NCBI GenBank assembly: GCA_030532365.1
Contig: JAUNLH010000013.1
Location: forward strand, 1-41,236
From: Porphyromonas sp.
GTDB taxonomy: Bacteria > Bacteroidota > Bacteroidia > Bacteroidales > Porphyromonadaceae
DNA length: 41,236 bases
Direction of reading: 5' to 3'
The position numbers were made by a program, and so were the translations under genes. The first letter of the stretch is position 1; each line of letters begins with the position of its first letter. The notes beneath the pieces were generated by a model. That model saw only the letters and a list, made by a program, of their open reading frames with translations. It had not been told where the DNA came from and did no database searches. Of the stretch, positions 1 to 7,080 are shown in pieces.

Positions 1-711
1 GAGAAGAGTCGGTTATGCAAGCTGTAACGTGGGTGACTTGACCACTCATATTTGTAGAAGAAAGAAAGATCACTGTCAAAATGGAGATCAAGGTGCCAAT
101 TTTAAGATGTTTCATTGCAGGCATATATTTCAATCTAGCATACGGATAATAATGTTGTACCGAAAGAGAATCTACTGATCCAAAGCTTTGCATTTTTTCT
201 GTGAACCCCTCAAAATGAAATCTCGCGGAGGAGCGCAAATTGGTGTACTCCGTCGAATTTGCCTCTAAATGTATACACTTCACTGTATTCATTTGTCCCT
301 TCGTGAGATTTAATTCATTCATTATTATTGGTGTCAGGTAAAAGTATTCTGAAGGTCAAAGTTTGGGGCTAATTTCTATAATTTGGAATCAGTTCCATTT
401 GTCTTATCTTTAGCTTTGAAATCAGAAATTAAGACATAAGCAAAAGTACCCATTTTACCGGACAGCCAGTATTTACACAAGTGTTAAAACTAATCGATAG
501 TACAAAAATCAACAAATCACACACCCCTCCAGAATATCCCACACCACACTGCATTTCCGTACGACATCCGACTATAGTCGGGGGTTGCCCTCGATTGTAC
601 TCGTGCTTTTGATGCGCGAGGATATTTGAATTGCTACAATAATTAGCTAAATTTGTCGCAGAGGTTGCGACGTTATTCGCTATTAAATGACGCATTATAC
701 TTGCCCAGACG
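1..711. other. Intergenic region before the Fic gene, no gene seen
   Basis: No convincing coding frame was found here on either strand. The only open frame of note, on the minus strand at 429-695, has no family-like features and is read as chance. The stretch is A+T rich and carries a short partial copy of the dispersed repeat described below (559-589). The promoter for the Fic gene at 712 must lie here, but I could not pick a confident -33/-7 pair. Confidence 0.5.
559..589 (+). repeat. Partial copy of the dispersed hairpin repeat
   Basis: The stretch starting GTACGACATCCGACTATAGT followed by CGGGGGTTGCC matches the left end of the full copies at 2148 and 2304, which begin GGTACGACATCCGACCTGCG. 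Only the terminal hairpin is kept, so this is a solo end or a decayed copy. Confidence 0.5.
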
Positions 712-1998
712 ATGTATATACACGAGAGAGATGATTGGACTGCATTCCGATGGGATGCGACAGAATTGGCTATAATTCAAGAAGAAGTCAATCGCAAACA
801 GGGTTTATTGTACGGCAAGCTCGCTTCACTAGGCTTCGATAATAAGCTACAGGCTATGGCGGAAAATCTGACCTATGACGTCGTTTATTCGTCAGAAATA
901 GAGGGTGTGCGATTGAATATAGATGAAGTACGATCCTCAATAGCCCAAAAGTTAGGAATAGAAAATATCAAGCAGACTGCACCATCGCATTACATCGACT
1001 CTGTTGTCGCTGTTATGCTCGATGCTGTAAGTAATTACGACCAGCCATTAACGAAAGAAAAGCTTTGTGCTTGGCATGCTGCATTTTTCCCCACCGGCTA
1101 CAGCGAGGGCTCGCAGATAGAGGTCGGGAAGTATCGCACAAATGAGGAGCATATAATTTCCGGCATGCTTGGCAGAGAGAGGATACATTATGTCGCACCT
1201 TCGCCAGAGCGAGTAGGGGATGAGATGGCGCATTTTCTTAAGTGGTTTAACAGTGAGGAGCAGATAAATTCGGTCATGCGGTCGGCTATTGCGCATTTCT
1301 GGTTTGTTAGTATTCACCCCTTTGAAGACGGCAATGGACGTTTGGCACGTATACTCTCTGATATGCTATTAGCTCGTGCAGATAAGAGTGAGTTCAGATT
1401 TTATAATATCTCCTCTCAGATCAATAAGGACAAAAAAAGCTATTATAATGTCCTAGAGAAAGCTCAGCGCGGTGATGGAGATCTCACAGAATGGATGCGC
1501 TGGTATGCAGAGACGCTCTCAAAATCACTCGACGATGCAGAGAGCACTATCAGCATCGTTTTGAACAAAGGATTCTTCTGGCAAAAGGTGTCTTCTGTGC
1601 CACTTAGCCAGAGGCAAACCGATGTATTAAATCTATTTCTAGATGGTTACGAAGCAAAGATAACATCCAAGACCTGGGCATCATTGGCAAAATGCTCCAA
1701 GGATACAGCCATAAGGGACATACAAGATCTGGTAAAGAAAGAGATCCTTCGAGAGGATGTCCCAGGTGCCAAGCGTCCTAGTTATTCTATCATCTATGAC
1801 CCAGAGGATATCACTGCCTACTTCACTGAAATCGGTATCGAGCACAAAAATGGAAATCCATATCTCAAAGCTCTATATAAAGGTAAGACCCAAGTGTACG
1901 AACGACTGCTACCGCTTGATGCTGAGCGTTTTGAAAAAGGTGACCTCCCATTAGAGAGCCTACTTGCTAAATACTGCTCTTATCTCAGGACGAATTAA
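712..1998 (+). CDS. Fic/DOC family protein with C-terminal winged-helix-like region (probable AMPylase)
   Basis: 428 aa. The Fic core motif HPFEDGNGRLAR is complete, with catalytic His at about residue 202 and the Asp and Arg residues that position ATP and magnesium; Fic proteins usually transfer AMP from ATP to target hydroxyls. Residues 60-65 (SSEIEG) fit the inhibitory-helix motif [S/T]xxxE[G/N], placed N-terminal to the core as in class II Fic proteins, so the enzyme is probably self-inhibited. Residues about 300-360 read as a helix-turn-helix module (KTWASLAKCSKDTAIRDIQD), common in long bacterial Fic proteins. The ATG at 712 is the first in frame and gives a normal family length. The gene stands alone, surrounded by repeats. 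The target cannot be inferred. The family call is firm; AMPylation as the activity is family knowledge. Confidence 0.9.
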   Translation: MYIHERDDWTAFRWDATELAIIQEEVNRKQGLLYGKLASLGFDNKLQAMAENLTYDVVYSSEIEGVRLNIDEVRSSIAQKLGIENIKQTAPSHYIDSVVAVMLDAVSNYDQPLTKEKLCAWHAAFFPTGYSEGSQIEVGKYRTNEEHIISGMLGRERIHYVAPSPERVGDEMAHFLKWFNSEEQINSVMRSAIAHFWFVSIHPFEDGNGRLARILSDMLLARADKSEFRFYNISSQINKDKKSYYNVLEKAQRGDGDLTEWMRWYAETLSKSLDDAESTISIVLNKGFFWQKVSSVPLSQRQTDVLNLFLDGYEAKITSKTWASLAKCSKDTAIRDIQDLVKKEILREDVPGAKRPSYSIIYDPEDITAYFTEIGIEHKNGNPYLKALYKGKTQVYERLLPLDAERFEKGDLPLESLLAKYCSYLRTN

Positions 1999-2147
1999 AG
2001 TTGTGTAGATTGCCCGATTTGTCTTGTTGGTATCTGGCGGTAGACCTGAAGGAGACACATTTAATGAGTTTAGGGGATACTAAATGATCTCGTTGTGGCG
2101 ATCACGTTGGATATCGGACGTCGTACCAGTGGTGAGATATTCGGGAC

Positions 2148-2287
2148 GGTACGACATCCGACCTGCGTCGGAGTCGGGTAGAGGGTAACGGTATGGTTGC
2201 CAGGGTGGCGGGGCTTTGCCCCTTACACTTCGCTAGGCTCTTCAACCCCGACGGTTGTCGGGGTTGTATGCGTTTCGTTGATTCTTA
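2148..2287 (+). repeat. Dispersed hairpin repeat, copy A
   Basis: About 140 bp. It opens with GGTACGACATCCGACCTGCG and a CCGAC-CTGC-GTCGG hairpin, and closes with CCCCGACGGTTGTCGGGG, a second strong hairpin. Copy B, 16 bp downstream, is nearly identical and in the same direction; copies C (2593) and D (4068) are the same family inverted. Two end hairpins around a short non-coding body suggest a non-autonomous REPIN- or MITE-like unit. No transposase was seen in the window. Confidence 0.75.
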
Positions 2288-2303
2288 TGTTGTCTTCTGG
2301 TGG

Positions 2304-2443
2304 GGTACGACATCCGACCTGCGTCGGAGTCGGGTAGAGGGTAGCGGTATGGTTACCAGGGTGGCGGGGCTATCCCCTTACCCTTTGCTAGTCTCTTCAA
2401 CCCCGACAACCGTCGGGGTTGTTTGCGTTTTGTTGATTCCTAA
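2304..2443 (+). repeat. Dispersed hairpin repeat, copy B
   Basis: Direct repeat of copy A with only scattered changes across about 140 bp. One change pair is informative: the right-hand hairpin reads CCCCGACAACCGTCGGGG here and CCCCGACGGTTGTCGGGG in copy A, so the stem is kept and the loop is varied. That favours a selected or folding-constrained structure. Confidence 0.75.
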
Positions 2444-2592
2444 TTGTGATTTGTAGGAGATCGACGTCCATTATGTGTCGGGGTTGTCTCTGTACGCTCA
2501 TTGCCCAAGTTGTATTTTGGTAGATTCCGACATCTGACATGCGTTGTGGTCGGGTGGGGTTGCCGTTTGATATGTGTATGCGGCGATGTCTT

Positions 2593-2728
2593 GAGACGAT
2601 CCCGACGGAGGTCGGGATCGAATACCCTAGCGAAGGGTAAGCAACATCCCGCAAGGGATGGTGCGCCACCCTGGTATTAGATTTTGCACAATATAAAAAC
2701 GACTCCGACGCAGGTCGGACGTCGCACC
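2593..2728 (-). repeat. Dispersed hairpin repeat, copy C (inverted)
   Basis: Reverse orientation relative to A and B. It starts with the hairpin GATCCCGACGGAGGTCGGGA and ends with CGACTCCGACGCAGGTCGGA followed by CGTCGCACC, which is the reverse complement of the A/B left end. Its closest relative in the window is copy D; both share GGTATTAGATTTTGC inside. Copies C and D flank the DUF5655 gene in the same orientation. Confidence 0.7.
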
Positions 2729-2907
2729 GCTGGGATCGTGACGCGCAATGCCCATATATGAAGCCGTGAAAAGTTGGAAACGGGACTTCTACAAATCTTA
2801 GCTGAGAACTTAGATTTTCCAAGTTCGAAGCTTGCATTCTCCATATAGGCGACCCCCTCCAATCCAAGACAGGGAGAGATACACTAGACTTCCTAAGGAT
2901 CTTGCTA

Positions 2908-3831
2908 TTATTCTCTATTCTTATTTATTGCTTGCTTCAATAAACCAAATACATAATCTATCTCAAGATCATCCTTCAATGGGAGGCGAACCTCATAATC
3001 TCCATTCCCCCAGTGCCCTTTACCTGACATGTCACGTGTAATCTTCTCGGGATCTCTAAGTATTCCTTTCTTTACATTCAGAAATAATCTTATATCATTA
3101 TTCTGTATGGTAAAATCACAAAATACTTTTTTGCCGACCTTGAAACCAATTGTTGTTTTCTTGGGTTGAATTGTGATATCCTCTCCAAGAGACAGCAAGA
3201 ATTCCTTAATTTCGTTGTATATATTTACTAAATCAGATTTTTTATTCTCCAGATGGTCTTGCTCGCTATATACCTTAATCTCTTGGCTTACAGTCTTTAT
3301 TGTCTCACTGTTGGCAACTGCTTTAATGCTCTCTTTGCTTGTCCGGTTGATTATCTGTTCGAATAAAAGGGTGCCATTTGCAAAATACTTGATGCCCCAT
3401 AATTCTATTGGGAGATCCTTGAAGTTAATCGCTTCTTTTTGATATGTGGTGAAGTTAGGAGAAATAAATACCACCTTCGACTGAGACCAATCGACATCAG
3501 AGCGCTTGAGGGATTCTGATCTGGATTCGTTGTACTCTAAGATGAATTCCGCCTTGTTATTTAACATTAGGGATAGGTAAGCATACCCCTGGTCGATAAC
3601 ACTGAAGTTCTTATCTCTTTTGTACTCTATGATGACAAAGGATTTTTTCTCCATATCAAACGCCAAAGAGTCTATGCGGAAAGAGTTAAGAGCAAATTCC
3701 GACCTGATAAATTCAAGCCCAAGTAATGATTGAAGGTTCTTTTCAACAATGGCTTGGATCTCTTTCTCCAATTTAAAAGGCTTCTCCTTAACAAGTGCTA
3801 CCTTCTCTTTCTCTATTCTATACAATGACAT
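2908..3831 (-). CDS. PD-(D/E)XK nuclease-like protein with C-terminal DUF5655 domain
   Basis: 307 aa. The N-terminal half (about residues 25-100) contains RIDSLAFD followed by FVIIEYKRDKN, an arrangement of D and ExK like the PD-(D/E)XK nuclease fold and NucS/DUF91-type proteins. The C-terminal 90 residues contain DMSGKGHWGNGDYEVRLPL, which I recognise as the DUF5655 signature. Such proteins are annotated as hypothetical or predicted nucleic-acid-binding proteins; substrate and partner are unknown. No signal peptide or membrane segment, so cytoplasmic. It is a lone gene between two copies of the dispersed repeat in the same orientation, which fits an accessory or defence gene, but no cognate methylase is nearby. 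The ATG at 3831 is followed at once by conserved-looking sequence and is kept. Confidence 0.75.
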   Translation of the reverse strand: MSLYRIEKEKVALVKEKPFKLEKEIQAIVEKNLQSLLGLEFIRSEFALNSFRIDSLAFDMEKKSFVIIEYKRDKNFSVIDQGYAYLSLMLNNKAEFILEYNESRSESLKRSDVDWSQSKVVFISPNFTTYQKEAINFKDLPIELWGIKYFANGTLLFEQIINRTSKESIKAVANSETIKTVSQEIKVYSEQDHLENKKSDLVNIYNEIKEFLLSLGEDITIQPKKTTIGFKVGKKVFCDFTIQNNDIRLFLNVKKGILRDPEKITRDMSGKGHWGNGDYEVRLPLKDDLEIDYVFGLLKQAINKNRE

Positions 3832-4274
3832 GTCTTTTCACAATTATAAGTTTTGATGATACCATACAAAGGGTTAGGATGTAAGCGCAGAATAATCTGT
3901 ATTGTATGTAGTATCTTTTGGTTCTTGCATTTTACTTATACATTGCTCTAATATGATGGTTTGGCATAGGAGCGATGATAGTATTTGAGCGTAAAGATAC
4001 AATTTTAAGGAGACAGTTATAAAGGTTTCATTGAGGATAGCTTAACAGTGATAATGCCGAACCGCCTCGAGACGATCCCGACGGAGGTCGGGATCGAATG
4101 CACTAGCGAAGGGAACGCACGTCCCGCAGGGTTTGGGGCGCCCCCGGGGTATTAGATTTTGCGAAAACCAACACGACTCCGACGGAGGTCGGGCATCGTA
4201 CAGAGGAGGAGTGTGGTGTTGTGCGGGTGCAACTCCAACTTGCGTTGAGTGAAGGTGCCGGCACGGATTGGCGG
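3832..4274. other. Intergenic region with repeat copy D
   Basis: No gene seen. It separates the starts of the DUF5655 gene (minus strand) from the 3' end of the DUF4248 gene. The only structure is repeat copy D at 4068-4203; the part before it is A+T rich and should hold the DUF5655 promoter. Confidence 0.5.
4068..4203 (-). repeat. Dispersed hairpin repeat, copy D (inverted)
   Basis: Matches copy C closely at both ends (GAGACGATCCCGACGGAGGT at the left; ACGACTCCGACGGAGGTCGG at the right) and diverges in the middle. Same orientation as C and opposite to A and B. The DUF4248 stop codon is about 70 bp to the right. Confidence 0.7.
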
Positions 4275-4517
4275 CTACCAGAAAGGGCCGAGGTGGGTGA
4301 CGAGCGCACGTAGCTGGCGGGGGTTGAAGTTGTGGTTGCGGCTTGCCCAGCCAAGCGACTTGAGTTGTTCGGCTAGTTCGGCGTTGCGGTGTATCTCTCT
4401 GCGTAGCCACCGTGAAGCGCTCTCGGGTTGTATCGTGGGCATGTATCTCTGCGCCACCCACCGTACCTGTAGCGTGCAGTTGTAATCGTTTGGTAATTCT
4501 ATGTTCTTTATGCTCAT
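4275..4517 (-). CDS. DUF4248 domain-containing protein
   Basis: 80 aa. The pattern YMPTIQPESASRWLRREI followed by LAEQLKSLGWASRNHNFN and PRQLRALVTHLG matches the short Bacteroidota family DUF4248, which I recognise from its PEsA-x-RxLxxWI and xFTPxQVxxIxxxLG layout. It looks like a small helical, perhaps DNA-binding, protein of unknown function. In Bacteroidota it often sits with an HU-like protein and an N-acetylmuramoyl-L-alanine amidase; both are present here, transcribed divergently. The start at 4517 is preceded by a good -7 box. Other longer frames overlapping it have repeat-like composition and were rejected. Confidence 0.75.
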   Translation of the reverse strand: MSIKNIELPNDYNCTLQVRWVAQRYMPTIQPESASRWLRREIHRNAELAEQLKSLGWASRNHNFNPRQLRALVTHLGPFW

Positions 4518-4858
4518 TTTTTATCTCAATTATTAGTTTGTTTGGCGCAAACATAGTTATTATTTATGAGAGGAAAAACTCATTTTGCACCGTGCTTGAG
4601 TTGAGTTATCTACTTGGCTCTATTTGAGTGTGTTAGAGTCTTAGTTTCTTTATCTCTTTATGTTGCAGCGAGTTGGCTTGCAGAGGGGTTTCTTTTGCTA
4701 TCTAGAGATGGCAATGTGTGGCTCTGAAAAGGGATGAAATAGGCTTAAAGTGTATGAAATAGGATTGTGCTCTTTTTTGTCTGCTATCTTTGTCCTCGAA
4801 AGCAAATAAAGATATACTCTTTTAGCTTAATGTTTAACTCTTAAATATATGCTAGATT
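4518..4858. other. Divergent promoter region between DUF4248 and the amidase
   Basis: 341 bp with no gene, A+T rich. It carries a TATGTTTG -7 box for DUF4248 on the minus strand (4548-4555) and a possible TATCTTTG box on the plus strand at 4785-4792, with an ATTG 17 bp upstream of it, for the amidase operon. The second assignment is weak because the spacing is short for the Bacteroidota TTTG-N19-21-TAnnTTTG pattern. Confidence 0.45.
4548..4555 (-). promoter_or_regulatory. Putative -7 box for DUF4248 gene
   Basis: Minus-strand TATGTTTG fits the Bacteroidota -7 consensus TAnnTTTG exactly and lies 31 bp before the start codon. The -33 box is poor (TTTT at roughly the right spacing). Confidence 0.45.
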
Positions 4859-5392
4859 ATGGTTACAACTTCGTTTTTATTTCCTCCCAAACAGTGGATG
4901 CCTGAGGACAGACCTACCCTCATCACAGACAGTCGCGAGCTGATCCGCTCCGACCGGCGTATCACCCTCGCTGTGGTACACTGCAGTGCTACGCGTGTGA
5001 CCCAGCGCTACTCGCCTGAGCAACTGGTACGCGACCATCTACTCCGGGGGTATGATGGTGCTGGCTACCACTATTACATCACCCGCGATGGTAGTCTCTA
5101 CAGCCTCCGCCATGTGGATAAGGAGGGTGCCCATGCTCGGGGGTACAACCGCTACTCTCTTGGTATCTGCTATGAGGGTGGTCTGACTGCCAAGGGGCTA
5201 CCTCGTGACACCCGCACGCCAGAGCAGCGCCAGACCCTTAAGCAGTTGGTGGCGGAGCTAAAGCAGCTCTACCCTGATGTCTATGTGGTGGGGCACCGCG
5301 ACCTGAGCCCCGACCTCAATGGCGATGGCGATGTCACGCCGGAGGAGTGGATCAAGATGTGCCCTTGCTTTAATGCTAAGGTGCTTAACTAA
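4859..5392 (+). CDS. N-acetylmuramoyl-L-alanine amidase (T7 lysozyme-like, amidase_2)
   Basis: 177 aa. It should cut the amide bond between MurNAc and L-Ala in peptidoglycan. Zinc ligands fit the T7 lysozyme layout: His41 (VVHCSAT), His146 (VVGHRDL) and Cys168 (IKMCPC), with catalytic-type Lys166 two residues before the Cys and Tyr in GYHYYI. Between His146 and Cys168 lies DLNGDGDVTPEEW (152-164), an EF-hand-like loop common in Bacteroidota members. No signal peptide is seen, as in phage endolysins that need a holin. The next two genes encode holin-like and spanin-like proteins. The N-terminal 35 residues before VVHCSAT are longer than usual, so the start could be Met14. Function is firm; phage origin is inference. 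Confidence 0.92.
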   Translation: MVTTSFLFPPKQWMPEDRPTLITDSRELIRSDRRITLAVVHCSATRVTQRYSPEQLVRDHLLRGYDGAGYHYYITRDGSLYSLRHVDKEGAHARGYNRYSLGICYEGGLTAKGLPRDTRTPEQRQTLKQLVAELKQLYPDVYVVGHRDLSPDLNGDGDVTPEEWIKMCPCFNAKVLN

Positions 5393-5402
5393 GGCGTACG
5401 CT

Positions 5403-5639
5403 ATGATACACTCCATGCAGACCTTCCGCCTCTCCCTTGCAGCGGCGCTTTCACTTACCGGTATTTTGCTCCTAATGTTGGGCTTTTGGGTCACGCCACC
5501 CGGGGAGATCCACCAGAGTGTCCTGATCGCATTTGGCGAGGTGATGACCTTTGTCGGCGGACTGATCGGTATCGACTATGTGGCACGCCAGCGGGTCATG
5601 GGTGGAGACGAAGGAGATCCTCCTGCCACCACATGTTGA
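5403..5639 (+). CDS. Small two-TM membrane protein, holin-like
   Basis: 78 aa. Two hydrophobic segments, about residues 9-30 and 38-58, are joined by a short polar turn (TPPGEIHQ), and the C-terminus is charged. This size and topology fit class II holins, and I recognise the pattern GFWVTPPGEIHQSVLIAFGE as a small family found next to Bacteroidota amidases. It starts 10 bp after the amidase stop, and its 3' end overlaps the next start by 7 bp, so the three genes are probably co-translated. The start is at 5403; Met5 (5415) is an alternative. The holin role is inferred from topology and position, not from a defined motif. Confidence 0.65.
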   Translation: MIHSMQTFRLSLAAALSLTGILLLMLGFWVTPPGEIHQSVLIAFGEVMTFVGGLIGIDYVARQRVMGGDEGDPPATTC

Positions 5640-6115
5640 GGCGCAGAGTCATCTCCCTCCTCTTCCTGGCACTAGCCTTGCTTGGATGTAGCTCTTCGAA
5701 GCAGGCAACGGCACACCAAGAGGTGCGACAAGAGAAGGATCAGCAAGATAAGAGGGACGAAGGGGTGACCCTTGAAGTGACCTGGTGGGGAAGTCCTCCA
5801 CCTCAAGAGGTCCAGCTCCCCTCCCTCTCTGAGACGCCAAGGCTCGATCGACCCCGTGCGGTAAGGGCGGAGGAGATAGGAGCGACAACGCCCTCGCCCC
5901 CTCAAGAAGCCAGAGGAGGAGTGAAGATAGAGCGACGGCAGTACCACGAGCAGACTGCCCACCATCGTACTTCGGATGTCCAGCAGACAGATGAGAGCAG
6001 GCAATCCGGACCCGCCACCAAGAGCCTGCTAGAGCAAATGACCACCTTGATCCATCGCTTGCTCCTGCTCCTTGCTCTCGTGGCACTACTTAGATTGATA
6101 AGAAGAAAGAAATAA
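5633..6115 (+). CDS. Lipoprotein with C-terminal transmembrane segment, u-spanin-like
   Basis: 160 aa from the ATG at 5633, chosen because it starts directly with a lipoprotein signal (MLRRRVISLLFLALALLGC; lipobox LLGC, Cys19) and overlaps the upstream stop. The middle is hydrophilic and Pro/Gln/Arg-rich (WWGSPPPQEVQLPS, TTPSPPQEA). Residues about 138-155 form a strong membrane segment, ending in RRKK. An outer-membrane lipid anchor at one end and an inner-membrane segment at the other is the architecture of unimolecular spanins such as phage T1 gp11 (established knowledge). With the amidase and holin-like genes it would complete a Gram-negative lysis set. Its sequence shows no family motif I know, so function rests on topology and context. 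Confidence 0.6.
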   Translation: MLRRRVISLLFLALALLGCSSSKQATAHQEVRQEKDQQDKRDEGVTLEVTWWGSPPPQEVQLPSLSETPRLDRPRAVRAEEIGATTPSPPQEARGGVKIERRQYHEQTAHHRTSDVQQTDESRQSGPATKSLLEQMTTLIHRLLLLLALVALLRLIRRKK

Positions 6116-6157
6116 CTAACTAACCCAATTTACTAACCACTTAAAACAGTACTTATT

Positions 6158-6631
6158 ATGGCATTTGGTTACAGAGTTTACGAACGTAAGAATAGCGTGC
6201 CCAACGCAAAGACACCGCGCATAGCAGTAGCAACGGCTAAGTCGATCGGTACCATCTCCTCCAAGGAGCTGGCAGAAGACATCGCTGACCGCTGTACCCT
6301 GCACCGCTCCGACGTAATCGCCGTCCTCGACGCCCTCTCCGTCTCAGCGCTCGCCTACCTCACTAAGGGCTTTAACGTCCGCCTAGGAGAGCTGGGGAGC
6401 TTCTCAACCCGCATCAAGAGCAAGTCGGCCCCAACCCTCGAGGAGTTTACGCCCGAGCTGATAGAGAAGGCGCACGTCCGCTTCACCCCTAGCACCGAGA
6501 TGAAGGGTAAGATCTCCCGTACCGGCTTCCTCAACGTGGACGAGCTCCTAAAGAAGAGCATAGAGACGGAAGGAGGAGGGACGCTCCCCTCTAACCCCAC
6601 AGAGGAGGATGATGGACCAGTCGGTGTGTGA
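6158..6631 (+). CDS. HU-family DNA-binding protein (Bacteroidota HU-like, long form)
   Basis: 157 aa. The core (about 1-125) fits the HU/IHF-related family of Bacteroidota: SSKELAEDIADRCTLHRSDV then ALSVSALAYLTKGFNVRLGE and LGSFSTRIKSKSA. The first 30 residues and the acidic Ser/Pro/Glu tail (TLPSNPTEEDDGPVGV) extend beyond classical 90-aa HU. It likely binds DNA as a dimer. It lies 42 bp after the spanin-like gene on the same strand and may be read from the same transcript. HU-like genes of this type often sit next to amidases and DUF4248 in Bacteroidota. No integrase or structural phage gene is nearby. Confidence 0.85.
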   Translation: MAFGYRVYERKNSVPNAKTPRIAVATAKSIGTISSKELAEDIADRCTLHRSDVIAVLDALSVSALAYLTKGFNVRLGELGSFSTRIKSKSAPTLEEFTPELIEKAHVRFTPSTEMKGKISRTGFLNVDELLKKSIETEGGGTLPSNPTEEDDGPVGV

Positions 6632-6676
6632 CCGGCTTCGATGCTGATGCCTTTGTAGCTGGGCAGTGAGAGGGCA

Positions 6677-6706
6677 GGCGGGTGTGGCTTGATCGCCACA
6701 CCCGCC
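6677..6706 (+). terminator. Strong hairpin after the HU gene, possible terminator
   Basis: GGCGGGTGTGGC, loop TTGATC, GCCACACCCGCC: a perfect 12-bp, G+C-rich stem 46 bp after the HU stop. No clear T-run follows, so either it is a weak or factor-assisted terminator or an RNA-end-protecting structure. Confidence 0.5.
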
Positions 6707-6958
6707 ACAAACGAAGAGAGAAAGGATCGGGGCTTTTTAATTAGGTGCGACCCTGGCTTTATCGTAAGGGCTATTTTAATTAAATTTGCTAGAAATGAAC
6801 CCGAACCGAACCCCAACTCGAGCCTACAGCAGAGGATCTACCGCCTTAATGAGATGGATGCTGATCATGTGACGGCATGGAGTCATGGTGGGAGCTCTAC
6901 GGAGGCTAACTGCCAGATGCTCTGTAAGACACACAACCGCTCGAAGGGCAATCGGTAG
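6689..6958 (+). pseudogene. Remnant of an HNH endonuclease (C-terminal part only)
   Basis: The last ~40 codons (from about 6842) encode EMDADHVTAWSHGGSS then TEANCQMLCKTHNRSKGNR, a good match to the C-terminal HNH core (DH...W..GG....N.Q.LC..HN..K). The usual upstream part with the CxxC-bearing strand and recognition domain is missing; the first half of the frame overlaps the hairpin and looks like random sequence. It is read as a truncated, dead gene. A short intact protein starting internally at Met of EMDAD cannot be excluded. Confidence 0.6.
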
Positions 6959-7020
6959 GCGTGGCAAGCGTGGGGAGTGATAGAGGAGGGTGTGGAAGCG
7001 GAGATTTGCCCGAAAAAGTG

Positions 7021-7028
7021 TAACTTTG
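7021..7028 (+). promoter_or_regulatory. Putative -7 box of the nusB operon
   Basis: TAACTTTG fits the Bacteroidota -7 consensus TAnnTTTG and is 53 bp before the nusB ATG. A TTTG lies only 12 bp upstream, too close for a normal -33 box, so only the -7 element is claimed. Confidence 0.5.
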
Positions 7029-7080
7029 CGATCGGGGAATGGTAACATTGTTTTTGACTTCATTGGAGTAGGAGAGAGGT

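Larger units (their letters stand above)
1999..2907. other. Repeat-rich intergenic region
   Basis: About 900 bp without a supportable gene. It holds two tandem plus-oriented copies (2148-2287, 2304-2443) and one minus-oriented copy (2593-2728) of a hairpin-ended repeat, a degenerate piece around 2526-2565, and an inverted end fragment near 2109-2126 (GATATCGGACGTCGTACC). Around 2790-2835 there are short pieces resembling the 23-bp tandem repeat at 25027 (for example GAGAACTTAGATTTTCCAAG). Open frames across here have repeat-derived composition and are not genes. Confidence 0.6.
6632..7080. other. Gap between HU gene and nusB: hairpin, HNH remnant and nusB promoter
   Basis: About 450 bp. It holds a perfect 12-bp hairpin (6677-6706), the tail of an HNH nuclease gene (frame 6689-6958), and a TAACTTTG -7 box for nusB (7021-7028). 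Nothing else was supported. Confidence 0.55.

Noticed and set aside
429..695. 88-aa minus-strand open frame before the Fic gene
   Set aside because: No family-like features, runs through the partial repeat at 559-589, and has no matching promoter or RBS.
2193..2867. Open frames across 2193-2867 on both strands
   Set aside because: They run through the dispersed repeats; the amino acid content mirrors the hairpin repeats and no domain is visible.
4042..4554. 170-aa minus-strand frame overlapping the DUF4248 gene
   Set aside because: It runs in another frame through repeat D and DUF4248, is His/Pro/Arg-rich, and has no domain; DUF4248 in the 80-aa frame is recognisable.
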